14,250 nucleotides of DNA from Methanobacteriota archaeon (GTDB taxonomy: Archaea > Hydrothermarchaeota > Hydrothermarchaeia > Hydrothermarchaeales > BMS3B), in the NCBI GenBank assembly GCA_013152995.1, contig JAADFH010000128.1, positions 1 through 14,250 on the forward strand, in the 5' to 3' direction. The position numbers and the translations under genes are program-made. The notes under the pieces were generated by a model that had not been told where the DNA came from, did not search any database, and was given only the letters and a program-made list of their open reading frames with translations. Below are positions 7,842 to 14,250 of this stretch, in pieces; positions within the stretch are counted from its first letter, which is position 1, and each line of letters opens with the position of its first letter.

Positions 7842-8510
7842 TCAGAGCTCGTGGCTCTCCCCCGGCTCCAGCACCACCACTCTGGCGCCAGCCTTCTCCG
7901 CACCCTCGGTGAAGGCGCCTATGCTCTGGGCAAGCACCGGGAAGGTGCGGTAGTGCATGGGTATCACCAGCTCTGGCTTCACCATCTCCACCGCCCTGAC
8001 AGCCAGCTCGGGGCTCATGGTGTACCTGTCCCCCACAGGCACCAGCATAACCTCCGGGGAGAAGAGCTCACCTATGAGCCTCATGTCCCCGAAGAGCCCG
8101 GTATCGCCGGCGTGGTAGACCTTCCTGCCGTCCATCTCCACCAGGTATCCGCACGCTGAGCCGGTGTACCTTCCGGCGTAGCTGCTGGAGTGCAGCGCCG
8201 GCAGCAGCGTGACCCTGACACCAGCCAGCTCGGCACTGCCGTAGATATTCATACCCGTAGCCTCAACTCCGTGCTCCTGGAAGAGCACCGCAAGCTCGTG
8301 TATCACACCTATCTCCGGCTTTGCCCTCTTCGCTATATCCAGAGCATCTCCCAGGTGGTCCTCATGTCCATGGGTAACCAGCAGCACCTCAGGCTCAAGC
8401 TCCTCCGGCTTCACTCTGGCAGAGGGGTTGCCCGAGATGAAGGGGTCTATGAGCACCCTTCTGCTGCCCGAGAGCTCAAAACACGCATGCCCGTGGTAGG
8501 TTATCTTCAC
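7842..8510 (-). CDS. UPF0173-family metal-dependent hydrolase (metallo-beta-lactamase fold)
   Basis: 222 aa from a GTG at 8510. N-terminal MKITYHGHACFEL, then the metal-binding H-x-H-x-D-H motif as THGHEDHLGD (residues 46-55), and later ligands in PALHS, HAGDTG and IPMHY, all in the order typical of this family of about 225 aa. The fold hydrolyses ester or phosphodiester bonds with two zinc or manganese ions; the physiological substrate of UPF0173 proteins is not known to me. The frame stays open upstream to 8567, but the GTG at 8510 is preferred because GGAGGTGG (8516-8523) lies 5 nt before it and family homologues begin with this sequence. It lies 37 nt downstream of the YjjX-family gene on the same strand. 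Confidence 0.88.
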   Translation of the reverse strand: MKITYHGHACFELSGSRRVLIDPFISGNPSARVKPEELEPEVLLVTHGHEDHLGDALDIAKRAKPEIGVIHELAVLFQEHGVEATGMNIYGSAELAGVRVTLLPALHSSSYAGRYTGSACGYLVEMDGRKVYHAGDTGLFGDMRLIGELFSPEVMLVPVGDRYTMSPELAVRAVEMVKPELVIPMHYRTFPVLAQSIGAFTEGAEKAGARVVVLEPGESHEL

Positions 8511-8515
8511 ATACA

Positions 8516-8523
8516 CCACCTCC
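8516..8523 (-). promoter_or_regulatory. Ribosome binding site deciding the GTG start of the UPF0173 gene
   Basis: GGAGGTGG on the minus strand, 5 nt ahead of the GTG at 8510. It excludes the 19-residue longer form starting at 8567, which would also overlap the upstream gene. Confidence 0.6.
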
Positions 8524-8547
8524 GTGCATGCACGCAAACGTGCCGTG

Positions 8548-9078
8548 CTAAATCCTGTAAAGCTCACGCCTGAGCCTGGGAAGAAACGCCATGAACACCG
8601 CCTGCTTCGTGAGCTCGGTTCTGTCCAGCAGGCTGTTGCTGAGAAAGCCTATTGCACCCTGCTTTCTTCCAATATCCCTCACACCCGTAAGCCTCTCCAT
8701 CACCTCACCCACCTCCTCGCCCGCCAGCACAGCCCTGACAACCTCCGGCGGGTGCTCAAACCCCGAGCCCATGCCCAGGGTAATGCATCGCCTGTCTGCA
8801 ACAGCGCACACCTGCACGTCCAGGTAGCCTGTTAGCGTGAATGGCACCTCTATAAGCCCCGCCTCTATCCCCACACCGAAGTCTGCATCCCTCTGGAGCA
8901 GCGCCGCTCTGGCTCTTCTCACAGCACCCAGCACCGTCTCCATCATCCCCACCGGCTGCTCTCCCACTCCGCTCCTGACCTCAACCCCCTCCACCTGGGC
9001 GCTGCCGAAGAGCTGTTCCGCCACGCTGAGCACAGCCTCAACCTTCACGGGATTCAGTGAGCCCACCGCGATGCGCAT
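8548..9078 (-). CDS. yjjX: Non-canonical purine NTP phosphatase, YjjX/DUF84 family (inosine/xanthosine triphosphatase)
   Basis: 176 aa, the usual size for this family. It opens with the substrate-loop signature MRIAVGSLNPVK (S-x-N-P-x-K), has the acidic GVGIEAG segment around residues 68-74, the MGSGFEHP stretch near 102-109, and a C-terminal GAIGFLSNSLLDRTE. These enzymes hydrolyse ITP and XTP to the monophosphates and cleanse the nucleotide pool (EC 3.6.1.73 for the bacterial member). The start ATG lies inside the end of coaD (25-nt overlap) and is preceded by a GGGAGGGCAGGG purine tract, so the two genes are co-transcribed. Specific activity of this archaeal member is assigned by family only. 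Confidence 0.87.
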   Translation of the reverse strand: MRIAVGSLNPVKVEAVLSVAEQLFGSAQVEGVEVRSGVGEQPVGMMETVLGAVRRARAALLQRDADFGVGIEAGLIEVPFTLTGYLDVQVCAVADRRCITLGMGSGFEHPPEVVRAVLAGEEVGEVMERLTGVRDIGRKQGAIGFLSNSLLDRTELTKQAVFMAFLPRLRRELYRI

Positions 9079-9521
9079 ACCCTGCCCTCCCTGTCTATCA
9101 TCCCCTTTCTTATCCTCTCCGAAGACACGGGCATTCCATCCTCGGCAAGCACCATGGGCACCACCAGGATTTCAAGCTTCCCCAGTCCCCTGCGCTCCCT
9201 GATTCTGTTTATCTCCCTTGCACGCTCAAGCGTCTCCTCGGTAACAACTATGCCATCAAGCTCCGGGTCGCTCACCGCGGTGCCGTAGGGGTCGTTGAGC
9301 TCAACAATCTCCGCCCTGCCCGAGTACCCCTCCTGCTCAAGGAAGCGCTCCAGCTCCGCAAGCCGCTCCCTGTAGCTGCTCGCCCCTTTGCCTGACGCCA
9401 TCCTGTCGCTGGTCAGACCTATAACCACCCTCTCACCGTACGCAAAGGCTGTGTGCAGCAGCTGCCTGTGCCCTGCATGCAGGCAGTCAAAGGTGCCGCC
9501 CACCGCCAGCTTCTTCAACAT
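9054..9521 (-). CDS. coaD: Phosphopantetheine adenylyltransferase, archaeal type
   Basis: 155 aa. Catalyses ATP plus 4'-phosphopantetheine to dephospho-CoA, the penultimate step of coenzyme A synthesis. The nucleotidyltransferase signature GGTFDCLHAGH is at residues 8-18 (HxGH-type site H15-A-G-H18), and the second ATP-binding motif VSSERIRKG lies near residue 132, equivalent to ISST/SxxR in bacterial CoaD. The archaeal family (COG1019) is distinct from bacterial CoaD. It is the first gene of a minus-strand run (coaD, yjjX, UPF0173), with a TATA box about 26 nt before the ATG and hence probably a leaderless message. It is divergent from the mevalonate operon, whose enzymes consume acetyl-CoA. 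Confidence 0.92.
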   Translation of the reverse strand: MLKKLAVGGTFDCLHAGHRQLLHTAFAYGERVVIGLTSDRMASGKGASSYRERLAELERFLEQEGYSGRAEIVELNDPYGTAVSDPELDGIVVTEETLERAREINRIRERRGLGKLEILVVPMVLAEDGMPVSSERIRKGMIDREGRVCASRWAH

Positions 9522-9544
9522 CGCTTAACCCTCTGGCGCGTGGG

Positions 9545-9555
9545 ATATAACCTTT
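9545..9555 (-). promoter_or_regulatory. TATA box and BRE for coaD
   Basis: On the minus strand AAAGG-TTATAT is centred about 26 nt before the first base of the coaD ATG at 9521. This is the standard TATA-to-start distance in archaea, so transcription would begin at or next to the start codon. Confidence 0.6.
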
Positions 9556-9576
9556 GTCATAAGACGATTGCCGCGC

Positions 9577-9593
9577 TTGCACATGTTGCATGC
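9577..9593. repeat. Tandem TTGCACATG/TTGCATG between divergent promoters
   Basis: Two adjacent near-identical 7-9 nt direct copies (9577-9585 and 9586-9593), lying midway between the two TATA boxes. The placement fits an operator, possibly for the HTH protein encoded at 9630, but this is inference from position. Confidence 0.35.
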
Positions 9594-9595
9594 CG

Positions 9596-9609
9596 AAAGC
9601 GTTATATAT
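9596..9609 (+). promoter_or_regulatory. TATA box and BRE for the mevalonate operon
   Basis: GAAAGCG followed by TTATATAT (9602-9609), centred about 25 nt before the ATG at 9630. It is the strongest TATA box in the window and predicts a leaderless message starting with the regulator gene. Confidence 0.65.
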
Positions 9610-9629
9610 GCCCGAGGTTAGCTGAGTGC

Positions 9630-10337
9630 ATGGACCCCAGGGAGGAGCTGTCAAGGAGGATAGCGGGTGAGATAGTGCTGTCATCCTCACCCTCTGCCAC
9701 AATCAGGAAGTGGCGTGAGGTTTTCGGGGTGAGCCAGAGGGAGCTCTCCGAAGCTATGGGGGTGAGCACCTCGGTGATAAGCGACTACGAGAGCGGCAGG
9801 CGGCGCTCGCCGGGGGCTGCGGTTATAAGGCGCATGGTGGAGGCGCTTCTTAGCTTAGATGAGGCGAGGGGTGGCAAGGTCACAAGAGCCTACGAGCGCA
9901 TGCTGGGCAGGGAGCTGCGCACGGAGGCGATACTTGACATACGCGAGTTCGCTGAGCCCATGCATGCGGAGGAGCTGGTGGAGATAGTGAAGGGCAGGGT
10001 TGTGGCATCCAGCGACTCCATGCAGAAGTACCTCTACGGGTACACGGTTATTGACTCTCACCGCGCCATCCTTGAGCTCTCCGCCCACGAGTTTCTCAAG
10101 ATCTACGGGCTCACCACCGAGCGCGCGCTGATTTTCACGGGGGTGAGCGCCGGCAGGTCGCCCTTTGTTGCGATACGCGTGTCAACCATAAAGCCCGGGA
10201 TGGTGGTGCTTCACGGTCTGAATGAGGTTGACAGCCTCGGGATAAAGATAGCGGAGATAGAGCGCATACCCGTGGCGGTTTCCATGTGCAGGGACAGGGA
10301 TGAATTAATAAGGAACCTCAGACGAAAAACCAGGTAG
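9630..10337 (+). CDS. HTH (XRE-type) transcriptional regulator, COG1709-like
   Basis: 235 aa from the ATG at 9630. Residues 23-70 form a Cro/C1-type helix-turn-helix ([20 protein letters not shown], with the typical ESGRRRSPG after the recognition helix). Residues 90-230 form a second conserved domain of unknown fold ([39 protein letters not shown]) that may bind a ligand or mediate dimerisation. I recall archaeal proteins of this build (COG1709) next to HMG-CoA synthase in other Euryarchaeota, but cannot check here. The frame is open upstream to 9453, overlapping coaD on the other strand; the ATG at 9630 is chosen because the TATA box is 25 nt before it and the sequence begins as family members do. 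It is 8 nt ahead of the HMG-CoA synthase gene, so it probably regulates its own operon. Confidence 0.85.
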   Translation: MDPREELSRRIAGEIVLSSSPSATIRKWREVFGVSQRELSEAMGVSTSVISDYESGRRRSPGAAVIRRMVEALLSLDEARGGKVTRAYERMLGRELRTEAILDIREFAEPMHAEELVEIVKGRVVASSDSMQKYLYGYTVIDSHRAILELSAHEFLKIYGLTTERALIFTGVSAGRSPFVAIRVSTIKPGMVVLHGLNEVDSLGIKIAEIERIPVAVSMCRDRDELIRNLRRKTR

Positions 10338-10345
10338 GTGGGCTC

Positions 10346-11386
10346 ATGAGTGCTGGAATCACTGGCTACGGTGCATACATCCCCAGGTTCAGAATCAGGG
10401 TTGAGGACATTGCAGGTGTGTGGGGGGCTGATGCGGAGACCATAAAGTCCTCCCTCAGGATAGCCGAGAAGGCTGTGCCAGCTATGGATGAGGACACCGC
10501 AACCATAGCTGTTGAGGCGGCACGCTACGCTGTCAGGCGTGCTGGCATTGAGGCGGAGCGCATAGGTGCGGTTTACGTGGGCTCCGAGAGCCACCCCTAT
10601 GCTGTGAAGCCAACCGCAACCATCGTCGCTGAAGCTATAGGTGCAACCCCCGAGCTTACCGCCGCAGATTACGAGTTCGCATGCAAGGCTGGAACCGCGG
10701 CGCTTCAGACCTGCCTGGGTCTGGTTGGCTCCGGCGCTGCGGAGTACGCCCTCGCCATAGGCGCGGACACCGCCCAGGGGGCGCCGGGAGATGCGCTTGA
10801 GTACACGGCGGCAGCGGGGGGTGCGGCGTTTGTGGTGGGCAGGGACAGGCTCCTCGCCAGGGTGGAGGGCATGTACTCCTACACCACCGACACCCCTGAC
10901 TTCTGGCGCAGGGAGGGGCAGGCTTATCCCAGGCACGGCGGGAGGTTTACCGGGATGCCCGCCTACTTCAAGCACGTGTGCGGCGCTGCGGAGGGGCTGA
11001 TGAGAAAGCTCGGGCTTGAGGCAAAGGACTTCACCTATGCTGTGTTCCACCAGCCCAACGGCAAGTTCCCCAGGGTGGCTGCCAGCAGGCTGGGGTTCAC
11101 AGAGGAGCAGGTGGAGCCGGGGATACTGGTGGACAGGGTGGGCAACACCTACTCAGCCTCCTCATTGCTGGGGCTGGCGAAGGTGCTGGACATTGCAGAG
11201 CCGGGGGACAGGATTCTTGTAACCTCCTTTGGCTCGGGTGCTGGCAGTGATGCGCTGAGCATTGTGGTTGAGAGCCGCATAGAGCAGTGCCGCGGGCTCG
11301 CTCCGGGGGTTGAGAGCCTTATAGCGAGGAAGCGCTACATAGGCTATGCGGAGTATGCGAAGCTCAGAAGGAAGATAAAGGTGTGA
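10346..11386 (+). CDS. Hydroxymethylglutaryl-CoA synthase, archaeal
   Basis: 346 aa. Condenses acetyl-CoA with acetoacetyl-CoA to HMG-CoA (EC 2.3.3.10), the second step of the mevalonate route to archaeal isoprenoid lipids; cytoplasmic. The catalytic triad is intact: E81 in [11 protein letters not shown], the nucleophile C113 in YEFACKAG, and H235 in VFHQPNGK. The N-terminal [14 protein letters not shown] and the [14 protein letters not shown] stretch (266-279) are typical of the thiolase-superfamily archaeal form. An AGGTGGG tract precedes the ATG, overlapping the regulator's stop; the thiolase gene follows after 3 nt. This is the order expected for the channelled thiolase/HMGCS/DUF35 complex. 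Confidence 0.95.
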   Translation: MSAGITGYGAYIPRFRIRVEDIAGVWGADAETIKSSLRIAEKAVPAMDEDTATIAVEAARYAVRRAGIEAERIGAVYVGSESHPYAVKPTATIVAEAIGATPELTAADYEFACKAGTAALQTCLGLVGSGAAEYALAIGADTAQGAPGDALEYTAAAGGAAFVVGRDRLLARVEGMYSYTTDTPDFWRREGQAYPRHGGRFTGMPAYFKHVCGAAEGLMRKLGLEAKDFTYAVFHQPNGKFPRVAASRLGFTEEQVEPGILVDRVGNTYSASSLLGLAKVLDIAEPGDRILVTSFGSGAGSDALSIVVESRIEQCRGLAPGVESLIARKRYIGYAEYAKLRRKIKV

Positions 11387-11389
11387 GGC

Positions 11390-12544
11390 ATGAAGAGGGT
11401 AGCGGTCATAGGTGTGGGGCTGACAAAGTTTGGTGAGCTCTGGGATGCCAGCTTCTCACAGCTCTTTGTTGAGGCTGGCACCCAGGCGATAGAGGATGCG
11501 GGTATAGACGGCTCAGACGTGGATGCGCTGTACGTGGGCAACATGTCCGGCGGGCGCTTCATTGACCAGGAGCACATCTCCTGCCTGATTGCCGACTACG
11601 CAGGCTTAACACCGATACCCGCAACCAGGGTTGAGGCAGCCTGCGCCTCTGGCGGGCTGGCGATACGCCAGGGTGTCATGGCTATCCTCTCGGGAATGCA
11701 CGAGGTTGTGGTGGTTGGAGGGGTGGAGAAGATGACAGACCTCAGCACGGAGCGCACCACTCAAACCCTCGCCACAGCCAGCGACAGCGAGTGGGAGGCG
11801 TTCATGGGCATGACCTTCCCGGGGCTGTACGCAATGATGGCGAGGAGGCACATGCACGAGTACGGCACCACCAGGGAGCAGCTCGCCATGGTGGCGGTGA
11901 AGAACCACGAGAACGCCATGCACAACCCCTACGCGCAGTTTCATGTGAGGATAAGTGTTGAGCAGGTGCTGCGCTCTCCGCTGGTGGCAGACCCGCTGCG
12001 CCTGCTGGACTGCTCGCCAATAACAGATGGCGCCGCCTGCGTTGTGCTCGCGAGCGAGGAGCGGGCAAGGGAGTTTACAGACTCGCCGGTGTACATCACC
12101 GGAAGCGGGCAGGCTTCAAGCAGCATAGCGCTGCACAGCAGGGAGAGCGTGACCTTTGTGGATGCCACCTACAACGCGGGCAGGGAGGCTTACGCGAGAG
12201 CTAAGCGCTCTCCCGGGGAGATTCAGGTGGCGGAGGTGCATGACGCCTTCACCATAGGTGAGATTCTCGCGATAGAGGCGCTGGGACTGGTGGAGAGGGG
12301 CAGCGGAGGCAGGGCTACGGAGGAGGGAGAGACGGCGATAGGCGGCAGGATTCCCGTGAATACCTCGGGCGGGCTTAAAGCTAAGGGACATCCCGTGGGT
12401 GCCACAGGCGTGGCGCAGGTGGTTGAGGTGGTGCTGCAGCTCAGGGGTGAGGCTGGCGGCAGGCAGGTGGATGCTGACATCGGGCTCACCCACAACGTGG
12501 GCGGGAGCGGTGGCACGGCGGTTGTGCACATACTGGAGAGGTGA
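11390..12544 (+). CDS. Acetyl-CoA C-acetyltransferase (archaeal SCPx-type thiolase)
   Basis: 384 aa. Condenses two acetyl-CoA into acetoacetyl-CoA (EC 2.3.1.9), the thermodynamically unfavourable first step of the mevalonate pathway. The acyl-accepting cysteine is C85 in [10 protein letters not shown]284 in VHDAF and H334 in KGHPVGATG are the expected histidines. The usual C-terminal CxG catalytic motif of classical thiolases is replaced by HNVGGSGG (368-375), as in SCP-x-like and archaeal thiolases. The stop codon overlaps the ATG of the DUF35 gene (TGATG). In Methanothermococcus this enzyme forms a complex with HMG-CoA synthase and a DUF35 protein, and the gene order here matches. Confidence 0.94.
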   Translation: MKRVAVIGVGLTKFGELWDASFSQLFVEAGTQAIEDAGIDGSDVDALYVGNMSGGRFIDQEHISCLIADYAGLTPIPATRVEAACASGGLAIRQGVMAILSGMHEVVVVGGVEKMTDLSTERTTQTLATASDSEWEAFMGMTFPGLYAMMARRHMHEYGTTREQLAMVAVKNHENAMHNPYAQFHVRISVEQVLRSPLVADPLRLLDCSPITDGAACVVLASEERAREFTDSPVYITGSGQASSSIALHSRESVTFVDATYNAGREAYARAKRSPGEIQVAEVHDAFTIGEILAIEALGLVERGSGGRATEEGETAIGGRIPVNTSGGLKAKGHPVGATGVAQVVEVVLQLRGEAGGRQVDADIGLTHNVGGSGGTAVVHILER

Positions 12545-12969
12545 TGAGCATGATGAGCGTGCCCAGGTTCTGGAGGAACACCAAAGCCAGGTACAGGATG
12601 ATTGGCAGGCGCTGCAGGCGCTGCGGTCAGGTGTACTTTCCGCCGCGCAACCTGTGCAGGAGGTGCCGCAGGAGGGGCGAGCTTGAGGAGGTGCAGCTCT
12701 CGGGCAGGGGTGAGGTGTACAGCTTCACGGTGATACGCACCCCTCCTGTTGGGTTTGAGCGCTCCGCACCCTACGTGATGGCGCTGGTGAAGCTGGAGGA
12801 GGGCGCGATGGTTACGGCGCAGCTTGCAGACGTTGAGCCTGAGGAGGTGAGGATAGGGATGAAGGTGCGGAGCGTGTTCAGGAAGATTCAGGAGGACGGT
12901 GAGGCAGGGCTTATATACTACGGGTTCAAGTTTGTGCCGGAGGATGAGTATGACGTGCAAGGCGAGTGA
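12544..12969 (+). CDS. DUF35 Zn-ribbon/OB-fold bridging subunit of the thiolase-HMGCS complex
   Basis: About 141 aa. An N-terminal helix with PRFWRNTKARYRMIG leads to a rubredoxin-like zinc ribbon CRRC-x10-CRRC (about residues 24-41), then an OB-fold (GRGEVYSFTVI, PYVMALVKLEEG, VTAQLADVEPEEVRIGMKV). Known role of the family in archaea: holding thiolase and HMG-CoA synthase together in a shared-CoA-site complex that passes acetoacetyl-CoA directly. Start codon is uncertain among GTG 12541 and ATG 12544, 12550 and 12553; a GGAGAGGTGAT tract at 12535-12545 serves any of the later ones. Unusually basic ribbon (RRCRRC, CRRCRRRG). Its 3' end is overlapped 20 nt by the next gene. Confidence 0.9.
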   Translation: MSMMSVPRFWRNTKARYRMIGRRCRRCGQVYFPPRNLCRRCRRRGELEEVQLSGRGEVYSFTVIRTPPVGFERSAPYVMALVKLEEGAMVTAQLADVEPEEVRIGMKVRSVFRKIQEDGEAGLIYYGFKFVPEDEYDVQGE

Positions 12970-13120
12970 TGCGGAGTATAAGGAGGTTAACTGTCAGCGT
13001 GAGAGGGACTCCTGCAGGATGTGCTGCATATACCACGTGTGCGAGCACAACTGGGAGACCAGAGAGGTGTGGCGCACCTGCGAGCACTTCCTGGCTGGCT
13101 CGTGCATGTACAGGGGTTAG
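12950..13120 (+). CDS. Small 8-cysteine protein, 56 aa, unrecognised
   Basis: Starts MTCKASDAEYKEVNC and has cysteines at residues 3, 15, 22, 25, 26, 31, 44 and 52, including C-x2-CC-x4-C, with histidines at 29, 33 and 46. Eight Cys in 56 residues and no membrane segment point to a metal- or cluster-binding cytoplasmic protein, or a redox-switch protein. ATG 12950 is chosen because GGAGG (12939-12943) is 6 nt before it; ATG 12944 is the alternative. It overlaps the DUF35 gene by 20 nt, and the next gene begins 1 nt after its stop codon, so it is embedded in the mevalonate operon. I do not recognise a named family. Confidence 0.72.
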   Translation: MTCKASDAEYKEVNCQRERDSCRMCCIYHVCEHNWETREVWRTCEHFLAGSCMYRG

Positions 13121-13121
13121 G

Positions 13122-13877
13122 ATGATAGTCGCGGAGCTGATGATTGAGGCGCAGAGTAACAGCGCTGCTGTTGCCAGGGATGAGCTCAGGAAGCTGGTGC
13201 AGAGGCTCAGGGCTGAGAGGGGTGTGAGGCTCAGGAGGGAGGATTTTGCCGAGCCTGAGCTGCAGGAGGGGCTGTACTCCTGCATTGTTGAGCTTGAGGT
13301 GGAGTTTGAGAGCCTCAAGGAGTACCTGATGTGCTCCCTGAGGTATGCACCCTCTGCGGTGTACCTGAGGGCGCCTGAGGGTATGAAGGTCAGCGCCAAG
13401 GAGCTGCTTGAGGCGCTGGGGCTGGTTATAAAGAACCTTAGGGCGCTGTACACCACCTGCAACCTGAGGTTCAATCCCTCCCAGGAGTATGAGCCACAGG
13501 TGGGGCTTGAGGATTATGAGATTGATGAGCTGCTGGAGGAGGGTGCGATTCATGCCAAGATTGTGGCGGAGGTTGCTGGAAGAAGCGGTGAGGAGGCGCT
13601 GAAGGCTCTGGTGGGCGACATAGCCGAGGAGGCGGCGGTGAGCAGGGCGAAGTGGGAGCCTTCGCCAGAGGGCAGGGGCAGGTACTTAGTGGGCGTGGAC
13701 GCCTATGTTAACGATGCGTGCTCGCTTCTCAGCATATGCATAAGGTACGTGCCGCTGATGGTGCAGATACTGGAGCCTGAGGTGATAAAGATAAGCATGG
13801 GCGAGCTTCAGGACATGGGTGTGGAGCTCGCAGGGCTTGCGCTTGATTCTGCCCACATGCTGCTCAGCCAGGACTGA
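13122..13877 (+). CDS. Conserved-looking protein of two tandem copies of one alpha/beta domain
   Basis: 251 aa from ATG 13122 (AGGGG at 13112-13116 just ahead). Two halves can be aligned by eye. Residues 2-100 have IVAE, then a helix, then a strand (CIVELEVEF), a helix with MCSLRYAP and then V-x4-PE-x2-K-x-S-x2-EL. Residues 147-247 have IVAE, a helix, a strand (LVGVDAYV), SICIRYVP and V-x4-PE-x2-K-x-S-x2-EL. The pattern suggests a duplicated beta-alpha-beta (ferredoxin- or ACT-like) domain joined by an acidic linker (DYEIDELLEEGA, 131-142). No membrane helix, no catalytic motif recognised. The frame is open upstream to 12966, but that would overlap the Cys-rich gene entirely. It is the last gene of the mevalonate operon, ending 5 nt from the convergent cofH. 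Function unknown. Confidence 0.85.
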   Translation: MIVAELMIEAQSNSAAVARDELRKLVQRLRAERGVRLRREDFAEPELQEGLYSCIVELEVEFESLKEYLMCSLRYAPSAVYLRAPEGMKVSAKELLEALGLVIKNLRALYTTCNLRFNPSQEYEPQVGLEDYEIDELLEEGAIHAKIVAEVAGRSGEEALKALVGDIAEEAAVSRAKWEPSPEGRGRYLVGVDAYVNDACSLLSICIRYVPLMVQILEPEVIKISMGELQDMGVELAGLALDSAHMLLSQD

Positions 13878-13882
13878 AGCAG

Positions 13883-14250
13883 CTAAAGCAGGTTGTAGAG
13901 GGTGTCCCGCCTGCGTGGCTCAAAGCCTGCCTCGCTTATCAGTGAGCGTATCTCACTCTCGCTGAGCATCTCAGTCTTTGCCCCGGCGCTCCTTGAGATG
14001 TGCTCCTCCATGAGCGTGCCCCCGAAGTCGTTGGCGCCGAAGCACAGCATGAGCTGCGCCAGCTTCCTGCCGAGCTTTACCCAGCTCACCTGGATGTTGC
14101 GGAAGTTGTCCAGGTAGAGGCGGGAGATGGCGTGCACCAGAAAGTCTTCAACGCCGCTCGCCCCCGCTCTTGCCCTGCCGGAGCGGTAGATGGGGGCGTT
14201 GGCGTGCACGAAGGAGAGGGGCACGAACTCGGTGAAGCCGCCTGTGCGGT
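13883..14250 (-). CDS. cofH: FO synthase subunit 2 (5-amino-6-(D-ribitylamino)uracil:tyrosine transferase), 3' end only
   Basis: Only the last 122 codons are in the window; the frame runs off the right edge, so the radical-SAM CxxxCxxC motif is not visible. The C-terminal part of the CofH family is clear: GGFTEFVPLSFVH, NIQVSWVKLG, CFGANDFGGTLMEEHISRSA and the closing RRDTLYNLL. CofH with CofG makes 7,8-didemethyl-8-hydroxy-5-deazariboflavin, the chromophore of coenzyme F420 used by methanogens, Archaeoglobi and relatives. Related radical-SAM enzymes (MqnC, MqnE, CofG) were considered; the FTEFVPLxFVH and GGTLMEE segments favour CofH. Confidence 0.88.
   Translation of the reverse strand, partial: RTGGFTEFVPLSFVHANAPIYRSGRARAGASGVEDFLVHAISRLYLDNFRNIQVSWVKLGRKLAQLMLCFGANDFGGTLMEEHISRSAGAKTEMLSESEIRSLISEAGFEPRRRDTLYNLL

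Noticed and set aside
9453..9629. N-terminal extension of the HTH regulator into the coaD gene
   Set aside because: The extension covers coaD coding sequence and both promoters; the TATA box places the start at 9630.
12966..13121. N-terminal extension of the duplicated-domain protein
   Set aside because: These codons lie wholly over the Cys-rich gene in another frame; ATG 13122 follows that gene's stop directly and has a purine-rich site before it.
12926..13553. Minus-strand frames of 182 and 188 codons opposite the operon end
   Set aside because: They are Ser/Leu/Ala- or Leu/Pro-rich shadows of GC-rich plus-strand genes, with no motif and no suitable start site.

Overview
The window looks like a GC-rich chromosomal segment from a euryarchaeon, probably of the Archaeoglobi/Methanomicrobia side of the tree. 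Support comes from an archaeal-type HMG-CoA synthase/thiolase/DUF35 cluster, archaeal-type phosphopantetheine adenylyltransferase, a coenzyme F420 gene (cofH), TATA boxes about 25 nt ahead of start codons (leaderless genes), strong AGG/ATA codon use and a cytochrome c maturation gene. The exact lineage cannot be fixed from the sequence alone.

Layout. (1) 1-4772, plus strand: the 3' part of one very large secreted surface protein made of PQQ-type beta-propeller, Ig-like, right-handed beta-helix (NosD-like) and a C-terminal cell-wall-binding-like domain; its 5' end is outside the window. (2) 4877-4993, plus strand: a 38-residue Cys-rich protein with a TTG start and strong Shine-Dalgarno site. 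(3) 4972-9521, minus strand, read right to left: coaD, a YjjX-family NTPase, a UPF0173 metallo-beta-lactamase-fold hydrolase, a membrane-anchored thioredoxin, and ccmF; the last two overlap by 4 nt and form a cytochrome c maturation pair. (4) 9522-9629: a short divergent promoter region with two TATA boxes facing outwards. (5) 9630-13877, plus strand: a tightly packed apparent operon of an HTH regulator, HMG-CoA synthase, acetyl-CoA acetyltransferase, a DUF35 Zn-ribbon/OB-fold protein, an 8-cysteine 56-residue protein, and a 251-residue protein built from two copies of one domain. (6) 13883-14250, minus strand: the C-terminal end of cofH.

The core of region 5 is the first two steps of the mevalonate pathway (2 acetyl-CoA to acetoacetyl-CoA to HMG-CoA), which feeds archaeal membrane lipid synthesis; the DUF35 protein is the known bridging subunit of that enzyme complex. 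The regulator at the head of the operon and the two unrecognised proteins at its tail are the best candidates here for undescribed function. The other notable point is an apparent OB-fold inserted in the extracytoplasmic domain of CcmF. No tRNA, rRNA, CRISPR array, transposase or phage gene was seen, and no intergenic stretch exceeds about 110 bases.
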